From an uncultured Bacteroides sp. (GTDB lineage Bacteria > Bacteroidota > Bacteroidia > Bacteroidales > Bacteroidaceae), in NCBI GenBank assembly GCA_900555635.1, contig USLU01000059.1:1-32276 (forward strand): DNA of 32,276 nt, in the 5' to 3' direction. Within the stretch, counting starts at the first letter, position 1, and every line of letters begins with the position of its first letter. Shown here piece after piece: positions 24,571 through 32,276 of this stretch. The translations under genes and the position numbers were made by a program. The notes beneath the pieces were generated by a model. It had not been told where the DNA came from. It did no database searches and saw only the letters and a list, made by a program, of their open reading frames with translations.

Positions 24571-27096
24571 ATGAGAAACAATTACAGATATATCTTATTT
24601 TTATTCTTCCTGTTTCTATAGGAGAACTTATTTGCTCTTACCTATAATAATGGGCTTTATTTCAAATCTCATCTTGCCCCCAGCACAGAAAGAACTTCGC
24701 TTTCGTTGGATGAAGATAAACCATTTAAAGTAGTTAATGAATTAGCTATATTTTTCCAAATGTGGGTGCGTAAGGCTGAACCGGATTTTGGCTCAATCCT
24801 TCATTTATATACGAATACCAATCAATCTATTCGATTCTCGTTTGTTGCAGGAGGAGAACGTATGCATTATCCTGCATTAGTCTTTAATGAAGGAATGGTC
24901 ACCATTGATAGCCCTATTGAAAGAGAAAAATGGGTTTCGGTTTCTTTGCGAATGAATATGAAAAACAATGCAATAGAAGTGAATTATAATGGTAAAGACA
25001 CTACGATTATGGTACCACTGCAAGGAACATATTCTGTAAAGGCATTGTTTGGACATGCTAATGACTATCTTGCTGATGTTGCGCCGATAAATCTGAAAGA
25101 CGTAAGAGTTTTTCAAGATGCAACAGAAACCCGTCATTGGCGTTTATGGAAACATAACGGTGATTCTTGTTTTGATGAGAAACAAGATGCTGTGGCTCGT
25201 GCGAAGTCTCCTTATTGGTTAATAGATAATCACATCGTTTGGAAAAAGATATATAATAAACAGCTACCGGGAAGGCTTGACGTTGCATTTAATGCACGTG
25301 AGGCTTTGTTTTATATAGTAAAACCTGACATTGTAGAAGTCTTGGATGAAAATGGGGCCTTAACGGAAACGATAAAAGTGTTAGGTGGTTACCCGGCAAT
25401 GGAATTTACGGATCATTTAATTTATGATACCTTATCCAATAGATTAGCGTCTTATTCTATAACTCAAAAGCGTGCTTCTTTTTTCTCTTTTGATTCTCAA
25501 CAATGGAGCTTGAAGGAGCGCAATAAAGAAGAACCTAACTATTATAACCATGCTCGTACATTTAATCCAGCAGATTCCTCATTCTATTTTTTTGGTGGGT
25601 ATGGCTTTTATAGATATAGGAATGATCTGTTTCGTATGAACTCGGTTACTGGCGAAATGGAGAAGATTGATTATGAGCCTTTGCTTGATCCCCGCTATTC
25701 ATCAGCCATTACTATTGTAGGTGATGAACTTTATGTTTTGGGTGGTAGAGGAAATAAATATGGAAAGCAGGAGTTAACCTCAAACTCCTACTCAGAGTTG
25801 TGCACCATAGATTTGAAGAAGAGAGAATCACGCGTGATTTGGAGGAAGAATAATATGGAGAATAGTATGATTTTTACTTCTACAATGTATTATGAGCCTT
25901 CGGATAGTTCTTTCTATGTGGTTTCCTTAAAAGAAGGTGGAGTATTATTGAGGGTTGATATGAATGATTCTATTTGGACTGAAGTTTCACGGCCAATTCA
26001 AAATAATGTGATACACCAAGATTGTGATTTTAGTCTATATTCTTCTCCATCTCATAATAAGTTGTTCTTAGTGATGGATAAGATTTTAACTGATCGTACA
26101 CATGATGTCTCTATATATTCTATAAATACTCCTTTGATAAGTGAAGCAGACATTATGCAAAATACAGCGAAATCTTCTACTATAGCTTGGGTATGGTATG
26201 CTGGAGTTTTGGTATCTCTGCTAATTATTGCGGGATGCTTTTTCTGCTATAAATTGTATAGAAGGAAAAGACTACTTTTGAATAAAGAATTAAATGTAGT
26301 TGAAAAGGCGTCTGAGGATAAAAAGGAAGGCGAACCGGTTAATGCATCTACTCAGATTTTTGACCGTACTCACTCTTCTATATCTTTACTTGGAACATTT
26401 AATGTAAGAGACAAGAACGGAAATGATATTACATCCAATTTTACTCCTCGTCTGAAAAACTTATTGGTTTTATTGATTCTTTATGCAGAAAAGAATGAGG
26501 TTGGCATTACAACAAAGAAAGTGACTGACATGCTTTGGGCTGATAAAGATGAGATATCTGCAAGGAACAATCGAAACGTTACATTACGTAAACTACGTGT
26601 GCTATTAGATGAAGTGGGCGATATAGAGGTGATGACCGATGGAGGATTCCTGAAAATTCGTTGGAGTGAAGATGTTTTTTGTGATTATAGGACTGCCCTT
26701 CATCGCATTGGCTTATTTCAACAAAATGGTGATAAAGACGAAACACTGTTGAATCAAATATTAGAAATTTTGCTGTTTGGACCGCTATTACCCAATACGA
26801 TTGTCGAATGGTTGGATGAATTTAAAGATGCTTATTCGAGTCTCTCAATAGATTTACTTCGTGATCTATTAGATATTGAGTATAAGAGAAAAAATAATGA
26901 AATGGTACTAAGAATTACAGACATTATATTTCTCCATGATCCTTTAAACGAAGAAGCATTGGCAGCCAGATGTTCTATGCTCTTTGCAGAGGGTAAAAAA
27001 GGTATTGCCAAAAGTGTGTATGATAGGTTTTGCAAAGAATATAGAGAGGCTTTGGGAGAAGATTATATGATACCTCTTTCTAGATTATGTGAGTAA
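24571..27096 (+). CDS. Kelch/LamG sensor-TM-SARP-like regulator, amber in leader
   Basis: A predicted one-component membrane regulator. From the ATG at 24571 the frame encodes a signal peptide core (MRNNYRYILFLFFLFL) and then TAG at 24619-24621. After that it is open for 825 codons to the stop ending at 27096. Counting from 24571: a LamG-like domain (about 60-180; FQMWVRKAEPDFGSILHLYT), kelch-type repeats (about 310-410; FYFFGGYGFYRYRNDLFRMN, ELYVLGGRGNKYGKQ), a membrane span (about 538-563; WYAGVLVSLLIIAGCFFCYK), a cytoplasmic SARP/OmpR-like winged helix (about 605-700; SLLGTFNVRD, VTDMLW, RNNRNVTLRKLRVLL) and a bacterial transcriptional activator-like helical domain to the end. The fold predicts glycan sensing outside and DNA binding inside. 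If the TAG is real, translation from TTG at 24706 would lose the export signal. It probably controls the SusC/D pair that follows. Confidence 0.75.
24619..24621 (+). other. In-frame amber codon in a signal peptide
   Basis: TAG at codon 17 of the frame starting at 24571, in the middle of the hydrophobic export signal (residues before: LFLFFLFL; after: ENLFALTY). Everything downstream is intact. One base change from TTG (Leu), TCG (Ser), CAG (Gln) or TGG (Trp) would account for it. Confidence 0.85.
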
Positions 27097-27115
27097 TAGT
27101 AAATAATTTAAAGTG

Positions 27116-27148
27116 AAGCGCTTAATTGAATAAATTAAGCGCTTTTTT
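27116..27148 (+). terminator. Strong rho-independent terminator
   Basis: AAGCGCTTAATT (27116-27127) pairs perfectly with AATTAAGCGCTT (27133-27144) around a 5-nt loop, running into TTTTTT. It lies 20 nt after the regulator stop codon and separates it from the second SusC transcript. Confidence 0.9.
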
Positions 27149-27194
27149 ATTTCATATTAAGTGGAATATCGAACTTAAATTAATCAGCAAAAAA

Positions 27195-27202
27195 TATTTT
27201 TG
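27195..27202 (+). promoter_or_regulatory. -7 box for the second SusC/SusD operon
   Basis: TATTTTTG is a complete TAnnTTTG match and lies after the terminator. It leaves a leader of about 115 nt before the SusC ATG at 27325. Confidence 0.5.
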
Positions 27203-27324
27203 CCTTGAAAATTTAAATCAAACACTACTAATCACTAATGCTTATGAGAAATACAAGTTAACCTTATGTAATCCTACCTGTAATTAGAATTAAGGATTTC
27301 CAAATCATAAAAAACAGATTAATC

Positions 27325-30300
27325 ATGAAACAAATGAAAAACAATTTAAACTTTAAACGTACATGGCTTTGCATGATGGCAATGCTATTGTTTGCTGTTT
27401 TTCCGGTATTTGCACAAAATACTACAGTAAAAGGAAAAGTGGTTGATGACACAGGGGAGCCTATTATTGGAGTAAACATAACCGTAGTAGGTAATAAATC
27501 ATTGGGAGCCATTACAAATTTGGATGGGAACTTTACTCTATCGGTACCTGCAAATGCTACATTGGATATATCTTTTATAGGATATAAAACTCAGACAATA
27601 AAACTAAATGGAAAAACTTCGTTGCATATTGTCTTGAAAGAAGATGCGGAACAACTGGATGAAGTGGTAGTGATAGGCTATGGTACACAGAAGAAAGCTA
27701 CCTTGACAGGAGCGGTAGCAGCCATCAGTAACGAGGAACTGACGCTTACCAAAAACGTTAATACACAGAACATGCTGACAGGTAAGTTGCCCGGTCTGCG
27801 TGTGATTCAGAAAACTTCCGAACCGGGAGAATTCACTAATCAGTTCGATATTCGCGGCTTAGGATCCCCCCTCTTTATTGTGGATGGAGTACCCCGCAAC
27901 GACTTCCCTCGTATGGATGCCAACGACATCGAAAGCATTTCCACATTGAAAGATGCTTCAGCGGCCATCTATGGTGTGCGTGCCGCTAACGGTGTAGTGT
28001 TGGTGACTACCAAATCCGGAAAAGTTCAAAAAGCGGCGATTGAATACACCGGTTACTACGGAATACAAACGCCAGCCGAGATACTCGATCCGATTGGAGC
28101 TTACGACCGCGCATTGTTATTTAACGAAACAACTATGCGCAGCACCACGAATCCTACCAAAACGTATGATGCGCAACAACTACAAGATATCTTGGATGGT
28201 AAAGTGCCCGATACCGACTGGTATGGCGCCATTTTGCGAAATACGGCTCCACAGCAACAGCACAACATTTCTATCCGTGGTGGAAACAAGACGGTAGACT
28301 ACTACGTCAATGTAGGATACAATAACCAAGGGAGTTTCTTTCAAACTAACTCTTCCAAGTACGAACGTTACAACGTGCGCACCAACTTGAACTTCAACGT
28401 TATCGACCATCTAAAGGCTTCTGTACGGCTTAACTACATACAAGACCGCACACGCCGACAAAACATCGATACGTGGCAGATCTTTTCCAAGTTGTGGCGT
28501 TCCAAACCCACAGACCCGATATTTGCCAACAATACGGCGCCTTACTACAACCACCCCACCAGCGGTGATATAGAGAACGTAGTGCCGTTGATACATCCTG
28601 AACTGAGCGGACATAAGGATAATAAGAAAGATATTTTCCAGTCAAACTTCTCGCTCAACTACGACTTTCCGTTCGTCAAAGGACTATCGGCCAACTTCAT
28701 GTTCAGCTACGATAAAACCTTCAACGACAACTCTAATTTCCAGAAGGAGTACAACGAATATACTTACAATGAGGTAAGCGATTCGTATGACGTATACACT
28801 CGTCGCTCTCCAACATCGTTGAACAGACATTATGATACCGGTTTTTCGCGATTGTGGAATGCTTCGCTCAACTTCGAGCGTACGTTTATAGATGTGCATC
28901 ACGTTAACGCCATGTTGTTGTATGAAGAAAGCTATAGCCAAGACTATAATCTTGAGGCCAGCCGATATTTCAGTATTCCCATCCCTTACTTGTTTGCCGG
29001 CGATAGCGAAAATCAAGTGGGTACAGGAAGCGGATTGAACGAACGTGCTAATAAGGCGCTCGTCGGTCGATTGCAATATGAATATGGCGGGAAGTATCTT
29101 GCTAACTTTTCCTTCCGATATGATGGTTCCTCTTTGTTCCCCAAGGGAAAGCAATGGGGTTTTTTCCCCAGCATAGAGTTGGGATATCGTATCTCGGAAG
29201 AAGCATTCATCAAGGATAATCTGTCATGGCTCGATAATTTGAAGATTAGAGGATCATGGGGTAGACTTGGAGATGACAGTGCCGGTAAATTTCAATTCAT
29301 CGAAGGATTTGACTATCCATCGGGTGGAAGAAATTACAACAACCCTCCCGGATATGTGTTTGGCAGTTCTTTCGTGAATGGACTAGGTTTTCGTAATGCC
29401 CCCAATATGGACATTACTTGGTTCACTGCCACCATGAAAAATATCGGTCTTGATGCCGATATGTGGAATGGTCTGTTGGGATTCTCATTTGATGTATTTC
29501 AGCGCGATCGCGACGGACTGCTTGATACTCCGTCCATTGTTGTACCCGGAACATTTGGTACAGGACTCTCGCAAGCCAACTTAAATGCCGACCGTACCAA
29601 AGGATTCGAGTTGGAACTGAGACATCGCAACAGCGTGAACCGCAATTTCTCCTACAATGCCACCGGCTTTGTATCCATGACCCGCTCCATGCTCACTAAA
29701 AAAGTGCAACCCTCGCGCAGTAACTCGTACGACTACTGGCGTAACAATGTCGTAGGTCGCTATAACGACATCTGGTGGGGTAAAGAGGCTGCCGGCTCCT
29801 ATCAGAACTATGACGAGATAGCCAACTCCATCTATTCAAACTCCGGTACCTTGCCCGGTGACCCCATCTATGAAGATTGGAACGGCGATGGTGTGATAGA
29901 CAGTAACGATGATCATCCCATTGCTACTACCGTCAAAGATGGAGACAACAATGATTTCCAAAACAAACGCAACTATCCGTTAATGAACTTTGCGCTGACC
30001 TTGGGAGCACAGTATAAGTGGTTTGATATTTCAGTCCAATTTCAAGGATCGGCTATGTCGTATGTATCTTACGGTGAACAGCTCTATGAACCGTTGGCGT
30101 GGGATGGAAACGCTCTCCCCGTGCTATTCGATCGTTGGCATCCTGTAGATCCGGATGTAGACCCGTACAACCCTACTACACAATGGATATCCGGTCGTTA
30201 TCCGTATGGAAAGATGCGTGCCGAGGTTGATTCTAAGTTCAATATTCAGAATGGAGCTTATGTGCGCCTCAAGAATATGGAGGTTGGATTCACTGTTCCC

Positions 30301-30477
30301 AAAAACATTGTAACGGATAAGCTGAAAATCAATAACATTCGACTTTTTGTCAATGCTTATAATTTATTCACCATTACGGGAGTAGAGGGACTCGATCCTG
30401 AACGACCTACTGAATTGTACGGCTATATGTATCCATTGAACCGCACGTTCAACTTTGGTGGTACTATTAAGTTTTAA
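27325..30477 (+). CDS. Second SusC-like TonB-dependent transporter
   Basis: A 1050-residue outer-membrane transporter, intact. The signal peptide is within residues 1-31 (RTWLCMMAMLLFAVFPVFAQ); ATG at 27325 is used, with another ATG three codons later. A CarboxypepD_reg-like domain (about 33-107) has VKGKVVDDTGEPIIGVNI and SFIGYKTQTI. A TonB-box-like DEVVVIGYGTQKK follows near 112, then a plug with FDIRGLGSPLFIVDGVPRND and ASAAIYGVRAANGVVLVTT. The barrel ends in FNFGGTIKF. Base composition changes inside the gene: the first roughly 350 nt are AT-rich and the rest clearly GC-richer. The SusD partner starts 12 nt later. It differs from the first SusC throughout the barrel, so it probably imports a different ligand. 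Confidence 0.97.
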   Translation: MKQMKNNLNFKRTWLCMMAMLLFAVFPVFAQNTTVKGKVVDDTGEPIIGVNITVVGNKSLGAITNLDGNFTLSVPANATLDISFIGYKTQTIKLNGKTSLHIVLKEDAEQLDEVVVIGYGTQKKATLTGAVAAISNEELTLTKNVNTQNMLTGKLPGLRVIQKTSEPGEFTNQFDIRGLGSPLFIVDGVPRNDFPRMDANDIESISTLKDASAAIYGVRAANGVVLVTTKSGKVQKAAIEYTGYYGIQTPAEILDPIGAYDRALLFNETTMRSTTNPTKTYDAQQLQDILDGKVPDTDWYGAILRNTAPQQQHNISIRGGNKTVDYYVNVGYNNQGSFFQTNSSKYERYNVRTNLNFNVIDHLKASVRLNYIQDRTRRQNIDTWQIFSKLWRSKPTDPIFANNTAPYYNHPTSGDIENVVPLIHPELSGHKDNKKDIFQSNFSLNYDFPFVKGLSANFMFSYDKTFNDNSNFQKEYNEYTYNEVSDSYDVYTRRSPTSLNRHYDTGFSRLWNASLNFERTFIDVHHVNAMLLYEESYSQDYNLEASRYFSIPIPYLFAGDSENQVGTGSGLNERANKALVGRLQYEYGGKYLANFSFRYDGSSLFPKGKQWGFFPSIELGYRISEEAFIKDNLSWLDNLKIRGSWGRLGDDSAGKFQFIEGFDYPSGGRNYNNPPGYVFGSSFVNGLGFRNAPNMDITWFTATMKNIGLDADMWNGLLGFSFDVFQRDRDGLLDTPSIVVPGTFGTGLSQANLNADRTKGFELELRHRNSVNRNFSYNATGFVSMTRSMLTKKVQPSRSNSYDYWRNNVVGRYNDIWWGKEAAGSYQNYDEIANSIYSNSGTLPGDPIYEDWNGDGVIDSNDDHPIATTVKDGDNNDFQNKRNYPLMNFALTLGAQYKWFDISVQFQGSAMSYVSYGEQLYEPLAWDGNALPVLFDRWHPVDPDVDPYNPTTQWISGRYPYGKMRAEVDSKFNIQNGAYVRLKNMEVGFTVPKNIVTDKLKINNIRLFVNAYNLFTITGVEGLDPERPTELYGYMYPLNRTFNFGGTIKF

Positions 30478-30489
30478 CTACTTAAAGAT

Positions 30490-32276
30490 ATGAATAATAT
30501 GAAAAAACTATATTCAATACTGATTGCGGCGTCGTGCTTTATCGGCGGATTAACTTCCTGCGTAGATTTAGACATCGCCCCCACCAATATATTAAAACCC
30601 GAGGATATTTACTCCGAAGGAGGCATACAAGCCTACATGGCAGGTGTATATAGAAATTTGCCCATGGAAGACTATCACTATGCTGCCAATGACGGATATT
30701 TTAAAACCCTTAACATTTGGCAATTAGGTACGGGGTTGACCGGCGAAATGTGCAACGAAGACTCAGGTTTTGGACAATATCATCGCGGAGGATATTGGGG
30801 AGATGGCTTTAAACTCATTCGCCAGGTTAATACTCTCATCAGCGATTTGCCCAACTATCCGAAGTTGGGGGACCAAGCCAAGGCATGGATTGCCGAGGCT
30901 AAATTCATCCGGGCCTATGTTTACTTTCAATTGGTGAAACGATATGGCGGATTGCCTCTTATGGCGGAGCCTCAGACGCTGGATCCCAACGACTACTCCA
31001 CATTGTATGTAGCCCGCAGTAGTCACGCCGATACATTCGATTTTATACTCAAAGACCTTGACGATGCCATTGAGGGACTGTCCGAAAATTCCAGTGATGT
31101 CACCCGCGCTAATAAGTGGATTGCCGCCGGACTCAAAAGCCGTGCCGCCCTCTATGCCGCTACAACCGCACGTTATGGACATGAGAAGTTTGAAGACTGG
31201 AGCGTAGACGGTGTATTGTTGCAAGGTATTCCTGCAGATAGAGCCGTAGATTACTTCAAGCAGGCTTACGATGCTGCCAAGATGGTGGAAGGGCATTATG
31301 CACTGCACGAGGCCAACGGCGACAAGGTGGCGAACTTTGCCGAAGTGTGGGAAAAGTGTGATGATAATGGAGAGAGCATGTGGTTGCGTAAGTACGATTA
31401 CGTAAACGGACGCCATTCGGAAGATGCTCTCTTTTCTCCCATACGCATGACAACCACCTATGGAGGACGCTACGGTGTGCCCTTGGATTGGGTCGAACTC
31501 TTTGACGGCCTTCCTTTGGATGAACAGGGACATTTCAGCGCTTTCGATGCGGATGGTAACTACTTGGTGTATGACAACAATCACCAGTTGTGGGATGCTG
31601 CCGAGCCACGCCTGCAAGCGCAATTGCTACTTCCCGGTATGCAATTCAAAGGATTCAGAGTAGACCTTCGCTCCGGTGTATTCAAGAAGGATATTGATCC
31701 GGCTACAGCGAAATATAAGAAGTTTAGTGTTGACGATGGTGCCACTAACTTTGATTATCGGGGACAGCAATATGACAACCGCGTGATTCAGAAGGGTATG
31801 TTTGTTAATCCGGGCGACGGATCGACCAACGGAAACCCCATAATAACGCAAGGAAATGACCCCCATATGTCGGCCACGTATGACGAGATAAACGGACAGA
31901 AGATCTTCATCGCTGGTCTGGATGGTCCCAAAATGAAATGGAACGGAACGGGCAATACAATGACGGGATTAATGCTACGCAAACTCTTGAATCCGCAAAT
32001 GACCGTAGCCTCCACCAAACTGGAGGAATCTACTCAATCGTGGATAGAGATGCGCTATGCGGAGATATTGCTCAACAGAGCCGAAGCCGCCATTGAATTG
32101 GCACAAAGCGGCGAGACTAACTACCATGAGACCGATATGCTGCAAGACGCTTATGAGTGCATCAATGCTATACGAAACAGAGCAGGAGCTACGTTATTGA
32201 CAAGCACTGACGAACTCTCGGAAGAGCCCGCCTATACCAATTGGGAAAAACCAGGGCCGAAGGGACAAGGTGCATG
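30490..32276 (+). CDS. Second SusD-like lipoprotein, cut by window edge
   Basis: An open frame from ATG at 30490 continues to the window end without a stop (595 codons plus 2 nt). The start could be ATG at 30499, which gives MKKLYSILIAASCFIGGLTSC with the lipobox LTSC; both keep it. SusD/RagB features: YSEGGIQAYMAGVYRNLPM, WIAEAKFIRAYVYFQLVKRY, WIAAGLKSRAALYAATTARY and, near the end, SWIEMRYAEILLNRAEAAIEL and AYECINAIRNRAG. It is longer than the first SusD because of insertions in the middle. It lies 12 nt after SusC and is co-translated with it. The missing end is only the last part of the RagB domain. Long minus-strand frames opposite it are shadows. Confidence 0.95.
   Translation, partial: MNNMKKLYSILIAASCFIGGLTSCVDLDIAPTNILKPEDIYSEGGIQAYMAGVYRNLPMEDYHYAANDGYFKTLNIWQLGTGLTGEMCNEDSGFGQYHRGGYWGDGFKLIRQVNTLISDLPNYPKLGDQAKAWIAEAKFIRAYVYFQLVKRYGGLPLMAEPQTLDPNDYSTLYVARSSHADTFDFILKDLDDAIEGLSENSSDVTRANKWIAAGLKSRAALYAATTARYGHEKFEDWSVDGVLLQGIPADRAVDYFKQAYDAAKMVEGHYALHEANGDKVANFAEVWEKCDDNGESMWLRKYDYVNGRHSEDALFSPIRMTTTYGGRYGVPLDWVELFDGLPLDEQGHFSAFDADGNYLVYDNNHQLWDAAEPRLQAQLLLPGMQFKGFRVDLRSGVFKKDIDPATAKYKKFSVDDGATNFDYRGQQYDNRVIQKGMFVNPGDGSTNGNPIITQGNDPHMSATYDEINGQKIFIAGLDGPKMKWNGTGNTMTGLMLRKLLNPQMTVASTKLEESTQSWIEMRYAEILLNRAEAAIELAQSGETNYHETDMLQDAYECINAIRNRAGATLLTSTDELSEEPAYTNWEKPGPKGQGA

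Noticed and set aside
24706..24708. TTG as the start of the kelch/SARP regulator
   Set aside because: It begins within the mature N-terminal region and removes the export signal; homology-like sequence and the promoter lie upstream at 24571.
30763..31623. 286-codon minus-strand frame
   Set aside because: It is antisense to an unmistakable SusD homologue and shows no family features.
31900..32276. Second SusD as a truncated pseudogene
   Set aside because: The frame is open to the last base; the missing end is due to the window edge.
1..32276. CRISPR arrays, tRNA/rRNA genes, insertion sequences, integrases
   Set aside because: I saw no regularly spaced repeats, no tRNA-like cloverleaf, and no transposase or recombinase motifs on either strand.

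Overview
The window looks like chromosomal DNA of a gut Bacteroides or a close Bacteroidales relative. The evidence is two SusC/SusD pairs, a hybrid two-component system (HTCS) regulator, several secreted glycan-active enzymes, an OprP/OprO-type porin, and repeated copies of the Bacteroides -7 promoter box (TAnnTTTG) ahead of genes. I cannot name the species. I see no tRNA, rRNA, CRISPR array, insertion sequence or phage gene.

Layout. Positions 1-1528 (minus) hold a cut-off unknown gene, a possible 30-residue small ORF and an acidic unknown protein, closely spaced and probably one operon. Positions 1785-2840 (minus) encode a porin with its own terminator. Positions 3129-27096 form the core polysaccharide utilization locus (PUL). 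It contains a GH74-like Asp-box beta-propeller hydrolase and an HTCS on the plus strand. A minus-strand operon follows: GH88 unsaturated glucuronyl hydrolase, DUF2264 protein (probably GH154) and alkaline phosphatase. A divergent plus-strand group follows that: SusC, SusD, and a 1378-residue fusion of a calcineurin-like phosphoesterase to a LacZ-type GH2 beta-galactosidase. After it come a neutral-ceramidase-like protein and a membrane regulator made of a periplasmic LamG/kelch sensor, one membrane span and a SARP-like DNA-binding region. The reading frame of this last gene has an amber codon inside its signal peptide. After a strong terminator, positions 27325-32276 hold a second SusC and the start of a second SusD, cut by the window edge. 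This is probably the start of an adjoining PUL controlled by the kelch/SARP regulator.

How the genes may work together (inference). SusC/SusD would bind and import an oligosaccharide. GH88 would remove a 4,5-unsaturated uronic acid left by a lyase encoded elsewhere, DUF2264/GH154 would act on a uronic acid, and the GH2 module would release beta-galactose. The alkaline phosphatase and the phosphoesterase module suggest that the glycan carries phosphate as a monoester or diester. A PUL with two phosphate-removing activities, one fused to a beta-galactosidase, is the most unusual feature of the window. Candidate substrates are the phosphorylated proteoglycan linkage region (uronate-Gal-Gal-Xyl2P), a phosphoglycolipid such as a plant glycosyl inositol phosphoryl ceramide, or a bacterial phosphoglycan. 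None of these is proven by the sequence.
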